Part shown: positions 35,950-49,021 of the stretch, one piece after another
Position numbering within the stretch: position 1 is the first letter of the stretch
How the letters are laid out: every line of letters begins with the position of its first letter
Origin: Combretum micranthum
Lineage: Eukaryota > Streptophyta > Magnoliopsida > Myrtales > Combretaceae
Length of the DNA stretch: 64,000 nucleotides
NCBI GenBank assembly: GCA_024138025.1
Contig: JAMXBD010002248.1
Span: 1-64,000, forward strand
Reading direction: 5' to 3'
The notes under the pieces: model-generated
Told to the model about the DNA's origin: nothing
Databases searched by the model: none
Seen by the model: only the letters and a program-made list of their open reading frames with translations
Translations under genes and position numbers: made by a program

Positions 35950-37409
35950 AGGCAACGAACCTATTGAATCGTAATATAGTGTTCAAATTGGGATCGTCCA
36001 CGAGGAAGGAAAAAGTACTAGTAATCACTATAAATTCCCCTATTTAGCAAATGAAAAGAGAGATTGATTCATTAACACTATCTACTAAGGAAATTACTAA
36101 TCTAATGAACTAATAACAAGAACACTCCAAACAACAAGCAATATTTAGAAAATCAATTACTAATACGTCTTAGATCTTGTCCTTCAATTAATTTCATCAT
36201 GTGAATCATATAACATTAAAGATTATTCAAATTGAATTCTTACACCATTGAGTTCGTCAAACAAACTGACAATCCTCTCGAATCTATCAATTTATCTAAT
36301 CTTAGATTGATTAATAAGAATCTCTCCTTAATTAATAACAATCTAAAATTACATGAAGCACTTGAACTCAAGAAAACAGAAAAAAAAAAAAATTGGAAGA
36401 TTCTTGTAACCTATCTCTAGATTTACAATCGAATCTCATCAAATTGCATGGATCTGTTCATAAAAACAATTTCTCAATTGACTTAAATGAAAATCAAACA
36501 TAAATTTGCATTCCTGACATACAAATCTAAGAAACCAGTAAAGAACATGCAATTTGAATATAAGAACATCAAGTGGATTATATTAAAATCGGATCCTCAA
36601 CACATAATGAAAATTAAAATCCGAACAAGATCTAGATCTAGGTTCTATTTTTCCATAGAAGTAGCAGGGAACAAATAAAATTCAAAAGAGGAAGTTGAAT
36701 TCATGAATACAAGCCTGAAAATTGAAGCTCGATTGTGAAGAAAAATGGATCTATAATCCGGATTTGATCTTCACTTGTGTTCTTCGTGACTTGTCTTGAG
36801 CCAAAAATCTCTCAAAATCCATAGAGACAATGTATAAAATGAATATGAAAGAATACATAACTAACTCCTCTCTCTCCTAGGAAAATACACATATATTTAT
36901 AGAAATAAAAATCTCCAAAACAGAAGGAGCACGTGTTCAAACAAGATGCATGGGGTGTTAGCAACTGTTTCGTTTACTGAGTATATTCTAGAGATGAAAT
37001 GGCGGTGATACAGGGTGTATGCCAACCCGTTTGAATTTCTGGAAAAGAAATAAAAGAAGCAAAAGGTGAAACATGCAATGATACAGGGTGTTTGGTATCC
37101 TGTTTGACTTTCTGAATTGTTTTCTTGACTCATACATCCTTTCAAACATGTTGTATGGGAGGCTGTTTCAATTTCTATTTGTTCCGTGGAACCATACACC
37201 TTCCCAAACGTGCTATTTCGTTCTAGAATTCACTAAACTTGATTTTTTTTTTCTTATCAAATTCATTTGGTTTCTTCATGATGAGTTTCATATTTCTTGA
37301 AATCAACAAATTAATCAATTAAGAACCGATCATTGATGATTTTCACTAAAAAATATCACTTGAAAAAGCCCAAATCATCCTAAAATTGAGGATGCTAACG
37401 CATTTATCA
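35950..37409 (-). repeat. Decayed minus-strand LTR, Ty3/gypsy type
   Basis: On the minus strand the block starts TGATAAATGCGTTAGCATCC (37409-37390), a start I associate with Tat/Ogre-type LTRs. It then has ATACA/TGTAT palindromic words around 37000-37200, a TATA-like TTTCTATAAATATAT (about 36906-36892), and ends near a CTCGTGGACGATCCC segment (36005-35991) typical of the last part of such LTRs. No partner LTR or pol is present in the window. Both boundaries are approximate. Confidence 0.42.
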
Positions 37410-38290
37410 ATATGACATTGTCGGTTAGGGTTTGTTACCCGCATTTTTTTATTTTTCATGTTTTAGATTGATTTGTACTTACTTTATTTTATCAATGAAT
37501 GAAATTTTTTGTTCTTTGGAAAAAAAGAAAAGAAGGAATTTTTTTTCTCCACCTAACATTGGTTGCTTTGCTCTATAAAACCCAAAACTCTAGATTTCAA
37601 TTTGATCCTAAATTTCACAACCTTCAACATGTACCATATCTCTAGTCTCTAGATATGAGTCACTTTTAGACGCATTTGTGCATGATAGCAAACATTATTA
37701 GTGCATAACTACATGCATGTCATTGTGTGTGAATGATTATTGGGACATAACTTTTTTATTTTAATGCCAAAAGAAAAAAGAAAAAAACCTAACCCATAAC
37801 CAATAATTTGTTTATTATCTCATCTCATACTGTCTGTCCTAAATAACTGACTCGGGCCTAGACCCTAGAGATGTCTATCTCTCAACATTGTAGAGCTCCT
37901 CCATAGCCTCATACCAATGCTACTTTCTAAGTATCATACCATAACAAAATTCACCAAGAAAATAAATAGATGCTCTAATACAATATGCCATGTTGATCTA
38001 TAGATTATTAGATTATTGGTTTAAAATTTGTTGTCTTAGAAATAAAATAACAATCTAGTTAAATAAAAGATAACAAGAAAAGTATATCAAGCCTAAATAA
38101 ATGAAATAAAATATAATTTATCTAACAAAATTATGTTCCCATATCTAAGGGTGAGTGCGAATCGATTTGGTCTAGTTTTTTACTAAAACCAAACAAAACC
38201 ATAATTTACAGTTTGGTTTTATTTCCTTCATAAAGAAAATCTTAAATAACTGTTTAGTTAGGTTTAAATTATGGATTAAATCAAAATAGT
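37410..38290. other. Intergenic, decayed repeat words, no gene
   Basis: AT-rich. At 38150-38280 the words GGGTGAGTGCGAATCG and AAACCAAACAAAACC resemble the ends of common plant hAT-like non-autonomous elements, but the other end was not found. Confidence 0.4.
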
Positions 38291-38592
38291 GAATTACAAC
38301 AAAAGACTCCAATATTTGAGGATAAGTTCATTTAAGGTCCTAACATTTAAAGAAATTGGTAAATTTTAGTTTCTAAGGGCACGTTTCACTAGGAAAGAAT
38401 ATTTAATTAAAACTCAGAAGACTCTTCTCCTATTAACACGTGTCCTTGGGGATCCAAACTGACTTACTTCTTCAAATATTGAGACATTAAATGAACTTAC
38501 TCCCAAATACTGAGACATCTTTTTAACCACTTAAAATGTTGGAACCTTAAATAAACTTAACTCTAAACTTAGAACGTTCTAGTGTAATTTAC
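38291..38592. mobile_element. Hairpin miniature element, copy 1
   Basis: The left end GAATTACAACAAAAGACTCC is roughly the reverse complement of the right end (GAACGTTCTAGTGTAATTTA). AAGTTCATTTAAGG and TTAAATAAACTTAACTC lie inverted inside, and the middle holds GGGCACGTTTCACTAGG facing CCTATTAACACGTGTCC. A second, better preserved copy lies only 130 bp downstream. Confidence 0.62.
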
Positions 38593-38722
38593 CATAAATT
38601 GAAATTTTATTTTAAAAAATTAGTTCTAATATTTTACATTTGTGCAAAGATTCAAATATTAAAATCACTCTATAAAGTTTATATTGTAAAAATCAACAAA
38701 CTACTTTAAAAATCCATCGAAT

Positions 38723-39064
38723 AAATTACACCAAAAAGTCTCAACATTGACAGATAAGTTCATTTAATATTCTAATATTTTGAATGGTTAAAAAGAGATC
38801 CTAAAGTCCCAACATTTGAAGAAGATGGTCAATTTAGGTCTTTAAGGACACATGTCAATAAGAGAAGAGTCTTCAGAGTTTTAATTAAATATTCTCTCTT
38901 GTTAACACATATCCATGGGAATCCAAATTGACCAACTTCTTCAAATTTTTGGACGTTAAATAAACTTAACCCTTAAATTTTGGAACCTCTTTATAACCAT
39001 TCAAAACATTAAAAACTTTAAATGAACTTACCCCTAAATGTTAGGATCTTTAAGTGTAATTTGT
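38723..39064. mobile_element. Hairpin miniature element, copy 2
   Basis: Aligns with 38291-38592 over its length. Left AAATTACACCAAAAAGTCTC matches the reverse complement of right GATCTTTAAGTGTAATTTG with mismatches. The middle has AAGGACACATGTCAATAAGA facing TCTTGTTAACACATATCC. Non-coding, about 340 bp. Confidence 0.65.
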
Positions 39065-41008
39065 CATAAATCCATCACATTCATAATCCATAATCCCTTA
39101 CAAAATAATTTAGTCACTAACACAATATACTCATTAACTAATACATAGTTAAATATAATTTATAATTGTAAGCCACTAGATTTTCAATACTCTTAGGTAA
39201 TAACCTTATAACTAATACCAAAATAAGAACCCTAAAATCGAGCCAAGTTAAAACCGAGCTCTAAGAAACCCTAAACGAGATTAGATAAAAACTCAATAGT
39301 CCTAAATGTCTAATACGTGTTATAGGATTAGAAAACCTTAATTACCAAATCCAAAGAAAAAGAGTACCCTCGAAAATAAAATGAAAATCCAATAATCGTT
39401 CAACTCGAAATTCCTACACCAAACAATTCATATATCTTATCTCTGATACGTAAATCGATGCCGTATATCCAAATAATAGTTCATAAAAAAATAATACGAA
39501 CTAATTTTCGATAAATTGGTATTAATTTATCAAGTCAAATTCCATCAATTAAGCTAGACTGTTTTCATAACAATTAATGATAAAATTGTAAACACCTAGA
39601 TTCTTTGGTAACTTTATAAGTGAATCTTAGTCTCAAAATTAAAACTAATACCCAAAAGTGAAACCAAGTCAACATTTAATACTAGAAGCCTCAGACTCGA
39701 ATAGGTAATCACAGGAATCATAATATATTAAATAAATTATAAAAATAGAGTAAACTCAAATGATGAACCGAATTAATAGTAAGTGTAAACCTTATAATCT
39801 TACAAGTAAATCTTAAAGCTAGAATTCATAGCGAAACCATAAAAGCCTATCTAGGTCAATAGTAAGTTCTAGAGACCCTAGATCCAACAGGACCGCGCTT
39901 GAAACCCTAAAGCAATAAAAACAAGATAACCCTGATTTATAATTTGAAATTATGTCTTATAACCCAAAAAGATCATAGTCGCCAAAATTTCGTCTGTTTT
40001 GAACTTAAACAAGATTAGTTTCCAAAATCGTAACACCGACACGCAAAACGAAGAATATATTTTGACAAATAATCTAGACTCATAATGAAGTAAGAATTTG
40101 TAAAAATATCATATACTACTTTTACGGTTCTTAAATAGTCATATATAGCTTAATTACGTGTATTTTTACTACTATCGGCAATTAAATTGTCTTATTTACG
40201 ATTCATTACTATTTATCTATCTCTACATTTTCTTACTTACCTATTCTTACATTTCTTACATACCTATTCTTACATTTTCTTTTCCAATACTACCTTATAC
40301 ATAACTTATCCCACACTTTACTTACTTTTCTTTACTAAAATTAATTTTTAATCACTTTCTCTCTCTCTCTCTCCTCTCACCTCATGCCAGCCACATCTCT
40401 CTTTACCCTCTATTTCTTTTTCTTTTTCTTTATTTATTTATTTAATTAACTCTAAATTTCCTCCTCAAAACTCTATAAATCTCCCCTCATACCTTCATTC
40501 TTTACAAATAACAAAACTCTTGCAAAATTTATCCACAATTCTCCTCCCTTTCTTGTCTTTCATGCGCATACATACATACATATACACACACACCCCTTTG
40601 TTCTTCCAAATTTTCTTTCTTCATCCATCGTCAACTTAGGTGAATAGTAAATACCCTCTTTGGATTATGTTAACATAACATGAAAAATATGTATGTTATG
40701 TTTCCACGTACAATCCTCATAATATATATGCCAAGGAATGGAAATATAGAAACAACATATTGTTCATGTCTTATTAACTTTATGTTCACATTTACATTGT
40801 ATTATATTATTGTTTCCAATACCAACTTTGTATATGTTAGTAAGTCTATGGAATATGTATATTTATAGAGACTAAATGCTCACTAATCTAACTTTTATTT
40901 AATTCTCTTATTTCATTACTCTTTATTTATCTCTTGCTAATAAAATAAGAGTAGTCAAATTCTAGTCTTAGACTTGTCCATCTTTAAGTTAAAACAAAAG
41001 GGGACTTG
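39065..41008. other. Intergenic, promoter-like stretch but no gene
   Basis: At 40360-40660 there is a CT-rich tract, a TATA-like CTCTATAAATCTCC (about 40469), and a leader-like pyrimidine-rich sequence ending CAACTTAGGTGAATAG. This looks like the promoter and leader of an LTR or of a lost gene. No coding frame follows before the Athila-like insertion at 41014. Confidence 0.4.
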
Positions 41009-41013
41009 TCCAT

Positions 41014-42692
41014 TGATAGACATGAGTTATTTATGGTTTTTATTTACTATTTAAGTAAAATTTAGGCCTTGAGTTATGTTTTCATTAAGAATTGATATTT
41101 AAATCAACAATATTTTCAATTCAGGTGACTTTGAATCATAACAACATATTTTGGAACAATTTGGAGCAAAGAGGACTCAATCATCTCTAAAGTAACAATG
41201 TTAGAAGACAAATCATGGGTGAGATAGGAGAAAATAATGCCTACAACAAGCATCACAGGGCTTTGATTGCTCGTGAGAGAGTAATACGAGAAATTCAAAG
41301 ATCAGCGAGAATCACGCCCTTGTGGTCGTCAGTGATCTGGGATGAGGAGGAAGAAATTCGATCACAGAACTAATCCCACTCCTCTGGTCGCTCGTGATTT
41401 GGAGAAAAATGAAGAACAGTAAGAATCTCAGCCTTTTGGTCGCCTGTGATTTGATTAAAGATGTAAAGAAATTCGGCCACAACACGGATCACTCTCCTTT
41501 GGTCGCCCGTGATGAGTTGTCTACAAATCAACATTTTTAATTTCCTTTCATTTAAGTGATACATCATTTGAACAAAAGACACAATTATTTCCCCTAAGTT
41601 TTATACTGTTTGACAAAAGAGATCCAAGTAGTTAAAGGATATAGAAGACACTTATTCGAGGGAGATTTTGATTCATGTTCTTTTCACAAAAAAAAAAAAA
41701 AACACACACACACACCTATTCGTATCGAGGAAGTTATTGTTGTACTCGTTCAAGTTGGGAGTAATGTTATAATCTATTCGATTCTAGAAGAAGCTCGAGA
41801 GAGACAGCTGGAATCAAGTGTTTGTGTCTTGTAACAAATTCTTACTAGTCGTAATTTAAAGGGATTTTTCTTCTCTTTTCTCTATTACGATGTTTTGTTT
41901 CTTGTTCATATCTGAATTTTGTGTTTGTTATTGTTATTTTAGTATGACTGAGTAGATCTAGGGTTTACGAAGTCATATCAACATGAAATGTGTATTTAAT
42001 TGTTAGTAATCCATTTAATTACAAATTTCTAGTGATAGAGCTTCATAAAAGTTAGGGAAATATAGTGCACGACATGACCTTGCACCAGATCTTGATGGAA
42101 AGTGTTGAGAGACAATTCCATTGAGTAGATTTAAGTCACTAGAATAAACTACTCTTGTTGATAGAGATATTACTATGAAGTTTGATGTATGTTTAAGGAA
42201 TTTAAGGATAACAAAAGCTTTTAATGTAATTCTGAATTGTCTATTCATTTAGAAGAGATTCTAATGGATACAATTAGGATTAAAATTGGTTTATTATGAG
42301 AATAATGACCATGAGTGTAAACTTCAGCAGATAAGTGATTAAAAGGCCGAATTGTATTTAAATCATGTTAATATGATGGAGTAACCCTATTGTGTACCTT
42401 GATTTTGGTTGTGTTAAAGTCTTACTCTGAATGTTAATTTGGTGAAAATTTATAATTAATATAATTTCGTTATTAAGTATAGGTTTAATTCATTAATATC
42501 TGATTATTTGATTGCTAGATAATAATTAAGAGGGTGAGTAGTAGTACTTGCTGACGACCCCAAGGAATATGACCCTATAATCGATTCCTATACTACATTT
42601 GATAGTTACACTTGCCTAGCATTAACTAGATCATAGGAAGAGATAATAGGAATTAATTTGTTAAAACTCGATCAAGATAATAATGTACATCA
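41014..42692 (+). repeat. 5' LTR of the Athila-like element
   Basis: 1679 bp, from TGATAGACATGAG to TGTACATCA. It carries about five ATCACG...CGTGAT-type modules at 41247-41513 near its start. The last part holds GACCCCAAGGAATATGACCC, matching the 3' LTR. The primer-binding site follows six bases later. Confidence 0.92.
41247..41513. repeat. Palindromic module array in the 5' LTR
   Basis: Five imperfect copies of a roughly 26-30 bp module, consensus about ATCACG..CTTTTGGTCGCCCGTGAT, spaced about 60 bp apart. Each has ATCAC at one end and GTGAT at the other. The equivalent array of the 3' LTR is at 53014-53278. Confidence 0.75.
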
Positions 42693-42698
42693 AGCTTT

Positions 42699-42716
42699 TA
42701 GCACCGTTGCCGGGGA
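42699..42716 (+). other. Primer-binding site, tRNA-Asp type
   Basis: TAGCACCGTTGCCGGGGA lies shortly after the 5' LTR. It matches the Athila-type site TGGCGCCGTTGCCGGGGA, complementary to the 3' end of tRNA-Asp, with two G-to-A changes. Confidence 0.85.
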
Positions 42717-42830
42717 ACAGTCGGCAATATTAAGAAAATCTTATTGTTATTAATCTAGCTTTTTGTTTATTTACTTATTGTTTTCATATTAATTTTACTA
42801 AACTCTGATTTTTATTTTGGTTACAAGTTT

Positions 42831-44640
42831 ATGACCCGAAGTCATCCCACCAATCTAGCCAAATTTGATTTAGAACCTAAAAGAACATTGCATCGGAATT
42901 TGCAAAAGATCAGAGAGATTTTAAAAAAATCGTCTGCTCGAGTGAGAAACATTGACCCGAAATCATCAAATATGAGCATCGGAAATGAGAATGTGAACCC
43001 AAGAGGGGTTGTTGAAGTTGAAGATCCTAGAATCAATCAGAATCAAGCTGAAGGAAATGGAAATAATTTGAATCAAGTGGGTGAGAATGAGAATAATCAA
43101 AGAGTTGCAGGAAATGAGGGTAATAGACCCATGTGGGAGTTGTTTATGCCCATGATTGATGAGGTTGCACCATCCATTGTATGGCCTATGATTCAAGCAA
43201 ACAACTTTGAGTTGAAGCCTGCATTGATTCAAATGGTGCAAGTCAATCAATTTGGAGGAGGAGCTTCTAAGGATCCACATGCTCACTTGACCAACTTCCT
43301 GCAAATTTATGCTACAATCAAAAGTAATGGGGTATCAGATGATGCAGTACGCCTTAAATTATTCCCTTTTTCTTTAGGGATAAGGCGAGAAGTTGGTTAA
43401 ATTCCCTACCTTCTCATTCATTAACTAATTAGGACCAAGTAGCATAGAAATCTTTAGAGAAATTCTTTCCATCGAACAAGACAACTCGATTAAGGAACGA
43501 CATATTTTCATTCTACCAGTATGAAGGTTAATCATTGTATGAGGTATGGGAAAGGTTCAAGAAACTACTTAGGAGTTGTCCTCACCATGGGATCACGATG
43601 CACGATTTGGTGAGAATCTTTATACATCTCTTGGTGACCAATTGAAGACCATGATAGATGCTGTAGTGGGTGGTAGTTTGATGAAGAAGAGTACTCCTGA
43701 GGCATATGAGTTGATTGAAGAAATGGCACGAAATACATTCAGTTGGCACAGTGAAAGAAATAAGCCCAGACCATTAGCTGCAAAGTATGAGTCAAAAAAG
43801 GTTGCCCAACTTCAAGCACAAGTGGCATCACTTACAATTGAAATGGGTAAGATGAAATCAAGTATTAATGTTTTGCCTCAAGGTGAACCTCCTATGAATC
43901 CGATGGGAGATTCTTATGTTCCTGAAGTCAATCTAAGCATGGAAAAAGTGAATTTTATGAATAGATTTGATATAGGAACTGGGAATTATAATCCCAACAA
44001 CAACACCTACAATCCGGGTTAGAGGAATCATCCTAATTTTTCTTAGAGCAACCAAAATGTACAAAGATCAAATTTTCCAGCTGAGGTACAGAAGCCACAG
44101 CAGTAGCAAATATAAGCACCTCCGCAACCCCTTGCTTTTCCATCATCTGAGAAAAAGTCAAGTGTTGAAGATGTTTTGACTCAATACATTCACAGTTCCG
44201 ATACACATCATTGGAATCAAAAGGCATCTATCCATAATCTAGAAAGGCAAATTAGTCAATTAGCCAAAATGCTTTCCAAAAGAGTTTCGAGGTCTCTACT
44301 TGGAAACACATAAACAAATCCAAAGGAGCATGTTAAGGCAATAACTCTTAGAAGTGTGAAGGAGTTACAAATTTCAGAAAAAGACCACAAAAAGAGTCAA
44401 GAAATTGACATTGAATTGAAGGAGAAAGTAGTGGAAAAGGAAAATTCAGAAATGAAGAAGTCGCTTTCAGAACCAAAGGAATATCATCCACCTTTACCTT
44501 ACCCATCAAGGATTAGAAAGAACAAGGATGATGATCATTACAAGAAGTTCTTAGAACTTTTCAAACAATTGCACATTATCCTTTCCTTGGTGAAAGCTTT
44601 AGGACAAATGCCAAAGTATACCAAATTTCTAAAATAACTT
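42831..44640 (+). pseudogene. Athila gag, decayed
   Basis: Starts with ATG (MTRSHPTNLAKFDLEP, the usual Athila gag opening). A conserved block FGGGASKDPHAHLTNFLQIY is at about 43250-43315. The frame is lost near 43400 and recovered from 43576, where MIDAVVGGSLMKKSTPEAYE is read, and then broken by stops at 44020 and beyond. The end contains AITLRSVKEL, the block that joins gag to protease in this lineage. In a living element this polyprotein would form the cytoplasmic particle. Several frameshifts and stops show it is not functional. Confidence 0.88.
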
Positions 44641-47600
44641 TTGTCGAACAAAAGGAAGTTGGAGGAACTTTCCACTGTTACTTTAGGTGGAGAGTGTTCT
44701 ATGGTTTTATTGAATAATTTTCCTAGGAAGCTCAAGGATCCTGTTAGCTTTATTATTCCATGTTTGATAGGGGATCTTCTGGTAGAAAAGGCATTGGCAG
44801 ATCTTGGAGCTAGCATAAATCTTATGCCATACAATTTATTCAAGAAGTTGAATTTGGAGAGTCCAAGAGCACAAGGATGAGTATTCAATTGGCTGATCGA
44901 TCTATGCAGTTTCCAAGGGGAGTAGTGGAGGATGTCTTGGTCAAAGTGCATGATTTTATGTTTCCCGCTGATTTTGTTGTGTTAGACATGGATAAAAACA
45001 TGGAGATTCCATTAATTTTGGGAAGACCGTTTTTTGCAACAGCTGGTGCTGTCATTGATGTCAAAGATGGAAAGTTGATTTTTCGTGTTAGAAGTGAGGA
45101 GATGGTGATTAGGATGCATGACGTTTTCAAGAAATCAATAAGTGAGGATGATGAATGTTGTTCTATTAATTCTTTTGTTTTAACTGTTTCTAATTTTTTA
45201 CAAGAGATTTTGAGCAAAGACTCTTTGGAAACATGTTTGACAAGAAGTGGGAATTTGGAAGGAATTGAGGAGGTCAAAGAAGTTTCTGTTCAGTTGGATG
45301 CTTGTGCTAAGCAGAGGAAAGATTTTGGGGTGGAGGAGATCAGCCGAAGCAATATTGCTAGGTTGAAACCCTCAATAGAGGAACCCTCAGAGTTGGAGTT
45401 GAAAGAGCTACCTTCTTATCTGGAGTATGCTTTTTTGGCAGAAAATTGTAAACTACCAATGATTATATCATCAGAGCTTAATTTACGCCAAAAGGAGAAA
45501 CTTCTCTCTGTGCTTAAGGAGCACAATAGAGCAATAACATGGAAGATATCAGATATAAAGCGGATTAACCCTTCCTTTTGCACCTACAAGAATTTGATGG
45601 AAGATGGCTATAAGTCGATGGTGCAACCGCAAAGGAGGCTAAATCCTAACATGAAGGAGGTAGTTAAGAAGGAAGTGGTAAAATTGATGGATATAGGACT
45701 TATATACCCGATTTCAGATAGTCCATGGATGAGTCCATTCCAAGTGGTCCCAAAGAAATGGGGCATAACGGTTGTGCCTAATGAGAGTAATGAGCTTATT
45801 CTGATGCATACGGTGACTAGCTGGAAGGTATGCATCAATTATAGGAAGCTCAATGATGCCACCCAAAAGGACCACTTCCTATTACCATTTATTGATTAGA
45901 TGTTGGAGCGGCTTGCTGGTCACGATTATTACTATTTTTTGGATGGAATGTCTGGGTATTTCCAGATTCCTATAGCACCAGAAGATTAAGAAAAGACAAC
46001 ATTCACTTACCCCTATGGTATCTTTGCATACCGTAGAATGCCATTTGGGCTATGCAATGCACCTGTGACTTTCCAAAGGTGCATGTTAGCTATATTCGGG
46101 GATCTAGTGGAAGATGTAATGGAGGTCTTCATGGATGATTTTTCGATGTTTGGAAATTCATTTGAGGAATGTTTATTTAATTTAGAGAAAGTTTTAAGAA
46201 GATGTGAAGAGACAAATTTGGTCATGAATTGGGAAAGTGCCATTTTATGATACAACAAGGAATTATGCTAGGACATAAGGTGTCAAGAAGAGGGATAGAA
46301 GTAGATAAGGCCAAGGTGGAAGTGACTTCTAAGTTACCTCCTCCAACTTCTGTTAAAGCGATTCGAAGCTTTCTTGGACATGCAAGTTTCTACCAGAGGT
46401 TCATTAAAGATTTCTCTAAGATCGCGAGGCCATTAACAAAGTTGTTAGAAAAAGATGTCAATTTCTGTTTTGATGACAAGTGTTTAGAGGCTTTCAATTA
46501 TTTGAGGGACAAGTTGACAAGTGCCCCTATAATGGTAGCTCTTAATTGGAATCTACCGTTCGAACTCATGTGTGATGCAAGTGATTCAGCTGTAGGGGCC
46601 ACGTTGGGGCAAAGAATAGAGAAACATTTCCAGCCTATTTACTATGCAAGCAGGACTCTCACACCCACACAAGAGAATTATACCACTATGGAAAAAAAGT
46701 TACTTGCTATAGTGTTTGCCTTTGATAAGTTCAAGCCATATCTCATTCTATCAAAAGTAGTAGTATATATCGACCATTCAGCTTTGAAATATCTCCTTTC
46801 CAAGTCTGATGCTCAACCAAGATCGATTAGATGGGTTTTATTGCTTCAAGAATTCGATTTGGAAATCAAAGATAAGAAGGGAACAGAGAATTTAGCTGCG
46901 GATCATTTGTCTAGGTTAGATAATCCTCGATTGGGAGAATTGAATGAGGAAGAGATCAATGATAAATTTCCAAAAGAGAGCCTTTATTCAATTTGTGCAG
47001 TAGAGGAACACAAAGAGCCATGGTTTGTTAATATAGCAAACTATTTGGTTAGGAAAGTCCTTCCCAAAGACTTAGATTCATACCAAAAGAAGAAATTCTT
47101 CTTAGATTTAAAATATTACTTCTGGGAAGATCCATATCTATTTAGGATATGTGTGGATCAAGTCATAAGGCGCTGTGTCTCACATGAGGAAGGATCGCAA
47201 ATTTTGTGTCACTGTCATAATGGTCCCATCAGAGGCCATTACAGTGCCAATAGGACGCCACAAAAAGTTTTAGAATCAAGTTTTTATTGGCCAAGTATTT
47301 TCAAGGATTCTAATTCTTTTATCTTAACTTGTGACAGGTGCCAAAGGACCAGGAACATATCAAAGAGGGATGAGATGCCCTAGAAGTACATATTAAAGTG
47401 TGAAGTTTTTGATGTCTAGGGGATTAACTTTATGGGGCCGTTTCCTAACTCATATGGCAACAGGTATATCCTTGTAGCGGTAGATTATGTTTCTACATGG
47501 GTGGAGGCACACGCTTTACCAACTAATGATGCCCAGGTGGTATTCAAGTTTTTAAAGAAATTATTTTCAAGATTTGGAGCACCCAAGGCATTAATTAGTG

Positions 47601-48240
47601 ATAGGGGAACTCACTTTTGTAATAGTCAAATAAAGACAGTGCTCAAAAGATATGGAGTTCACCATAGGTTAGCCACACCTCACCATCCCCAAATAAGTGG
47701 CCAAGTTAAAGTTTCAAATAGGGAGTTAAAGAGAATACTAGAAAAGACAATAAATTATAATAGAAAATATTGGGCTGATAGGTTAGATGATGCTTTATGG
47801 GCATACGGACAGCATTCAAGACTCCCTTAGGCACCCCTTCCTATAGGTTGGTATATGGTAAAACATGTCATTTACCTGTAGAAATTGAGCATAAGGCTTA
47901 TTGGGCAATTAAGACTATAAATTTGGATTTTGAAGCTGTAGATAAACAGAGGAAATTTCAACTTAATGAATTAGATGAATGGAGATTGGAAGCTTACGAA
48001 AACAATAGGATATACAAAGAAAAGGTAAAGAGATTTCATGATTCTCATATCAAGTACCCTAAACAATTCAAGGAAGGAGATTCAATCCTATTATACAACT
48101 CTAGGCTAAGGTTGCTCCCGGGTAAACTTAGGTCTAGGTAGTCTGGTCCATTTATTGTCAAGAGGATCTTTTCATATGGTACAATGGAGGTCACACATCC
48201 AGAGAAAAAGGCACTTTTAAAGTTAACGGTCAAAGGCTAA
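44641..48240 (+). pseudogene. Athila pol: protease, reverse transcriptase, RNase H, integrase, decayed
   Basis: Protease is read at 44641-45130 (ALADLGASINLMP, where D-L-G replaces the usual D-S/T-G; later IPLILGRPF). Reverse transcriptase is read at about 45550-46250, with MDDFS in place of the usual YVDD-type box. RNase H is at about 46560-46910 (CDASDSAVGA, TTMEKKLLAIVFA, DHLSRL). Integrase is at about 47150-48240, with an HHCC finger ending CDRCQR, the core from [26 protein letters not shown], and a C-terminal region. Stops at 44878, 45897, 45987, 47381 and 47828 and frame changes at about 46230 and 47800 inactivate it. Domain order is that of Ty3/gypsy. Confidence 0.9.
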
Positions 48241-48984
48241 GGATTTATCAAGGATTTGATATGAAGGAAGGCAGAGAGTAGTTAAGACTCCTTCAATGTG
48301 AGAATTGAGGATTATATACTCAAAAATGTCAAGCTTGAGACAATAAACAAAGAATGTATCATTTGATGTTATCGGTGTTGTCTAGGATTTAGTAAAATTT
48401 TTGTATTTTAAAATTTTGTTTTTGTCCAAATCTGTATGTTGTAATTTCTTTTTTTGTTTCATAAAGATTTATTAGTGTTTTTCAGACTAATGCATTCTAG
48501 GTAATTTCACAAATATAAAATATATATTTTTTAATTAATATTATTATATTATATTTTAAAAAAGGGGGAAAGGAAGCAGAATGGATCACGCCCCATTTCA
48601 CGAGTGACATATAGCAGAGGGATTCCTATACCGCCCCTCTGATTGCCCGTGATTCATCATGTGAGAGGCAGAACATCATCCCAGAATAAATTACGCCCCC
48701 TATGTCTCCATGAGATTGAACCTGGAATGCATAGCATTACTTCACAAACGATATCACGCATCCATGGTCGCCCATGATAGGCAATTTGATAGCTCAAGAT
48801 CATTCCTAGAACATATCACGACAATTTGGTCGTCGGTGAAAGCTCCCTTGTACACCAACAAAAGGAATCACGGCTCTTTTGTTGCCCGTGATGGAGCCTC
48901 TGGTGTTCTAATTTGAAAAAAAAAAAAAAAAAAAGGAGTAGAACATATCACAACCCTCTAGTCACCTATGATTTCATTTTTATT

Positions 48985-49021
<37 letters not shown>

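Noticed and set aside
48583..48972. Repeat-spacer pattern reminiscent of a CRISPR array
   Set aside because: Plant nuclear DNA inside a retrotransposon; repeats are imperfect palindromes, spacers are uneven and no cas genes exist.
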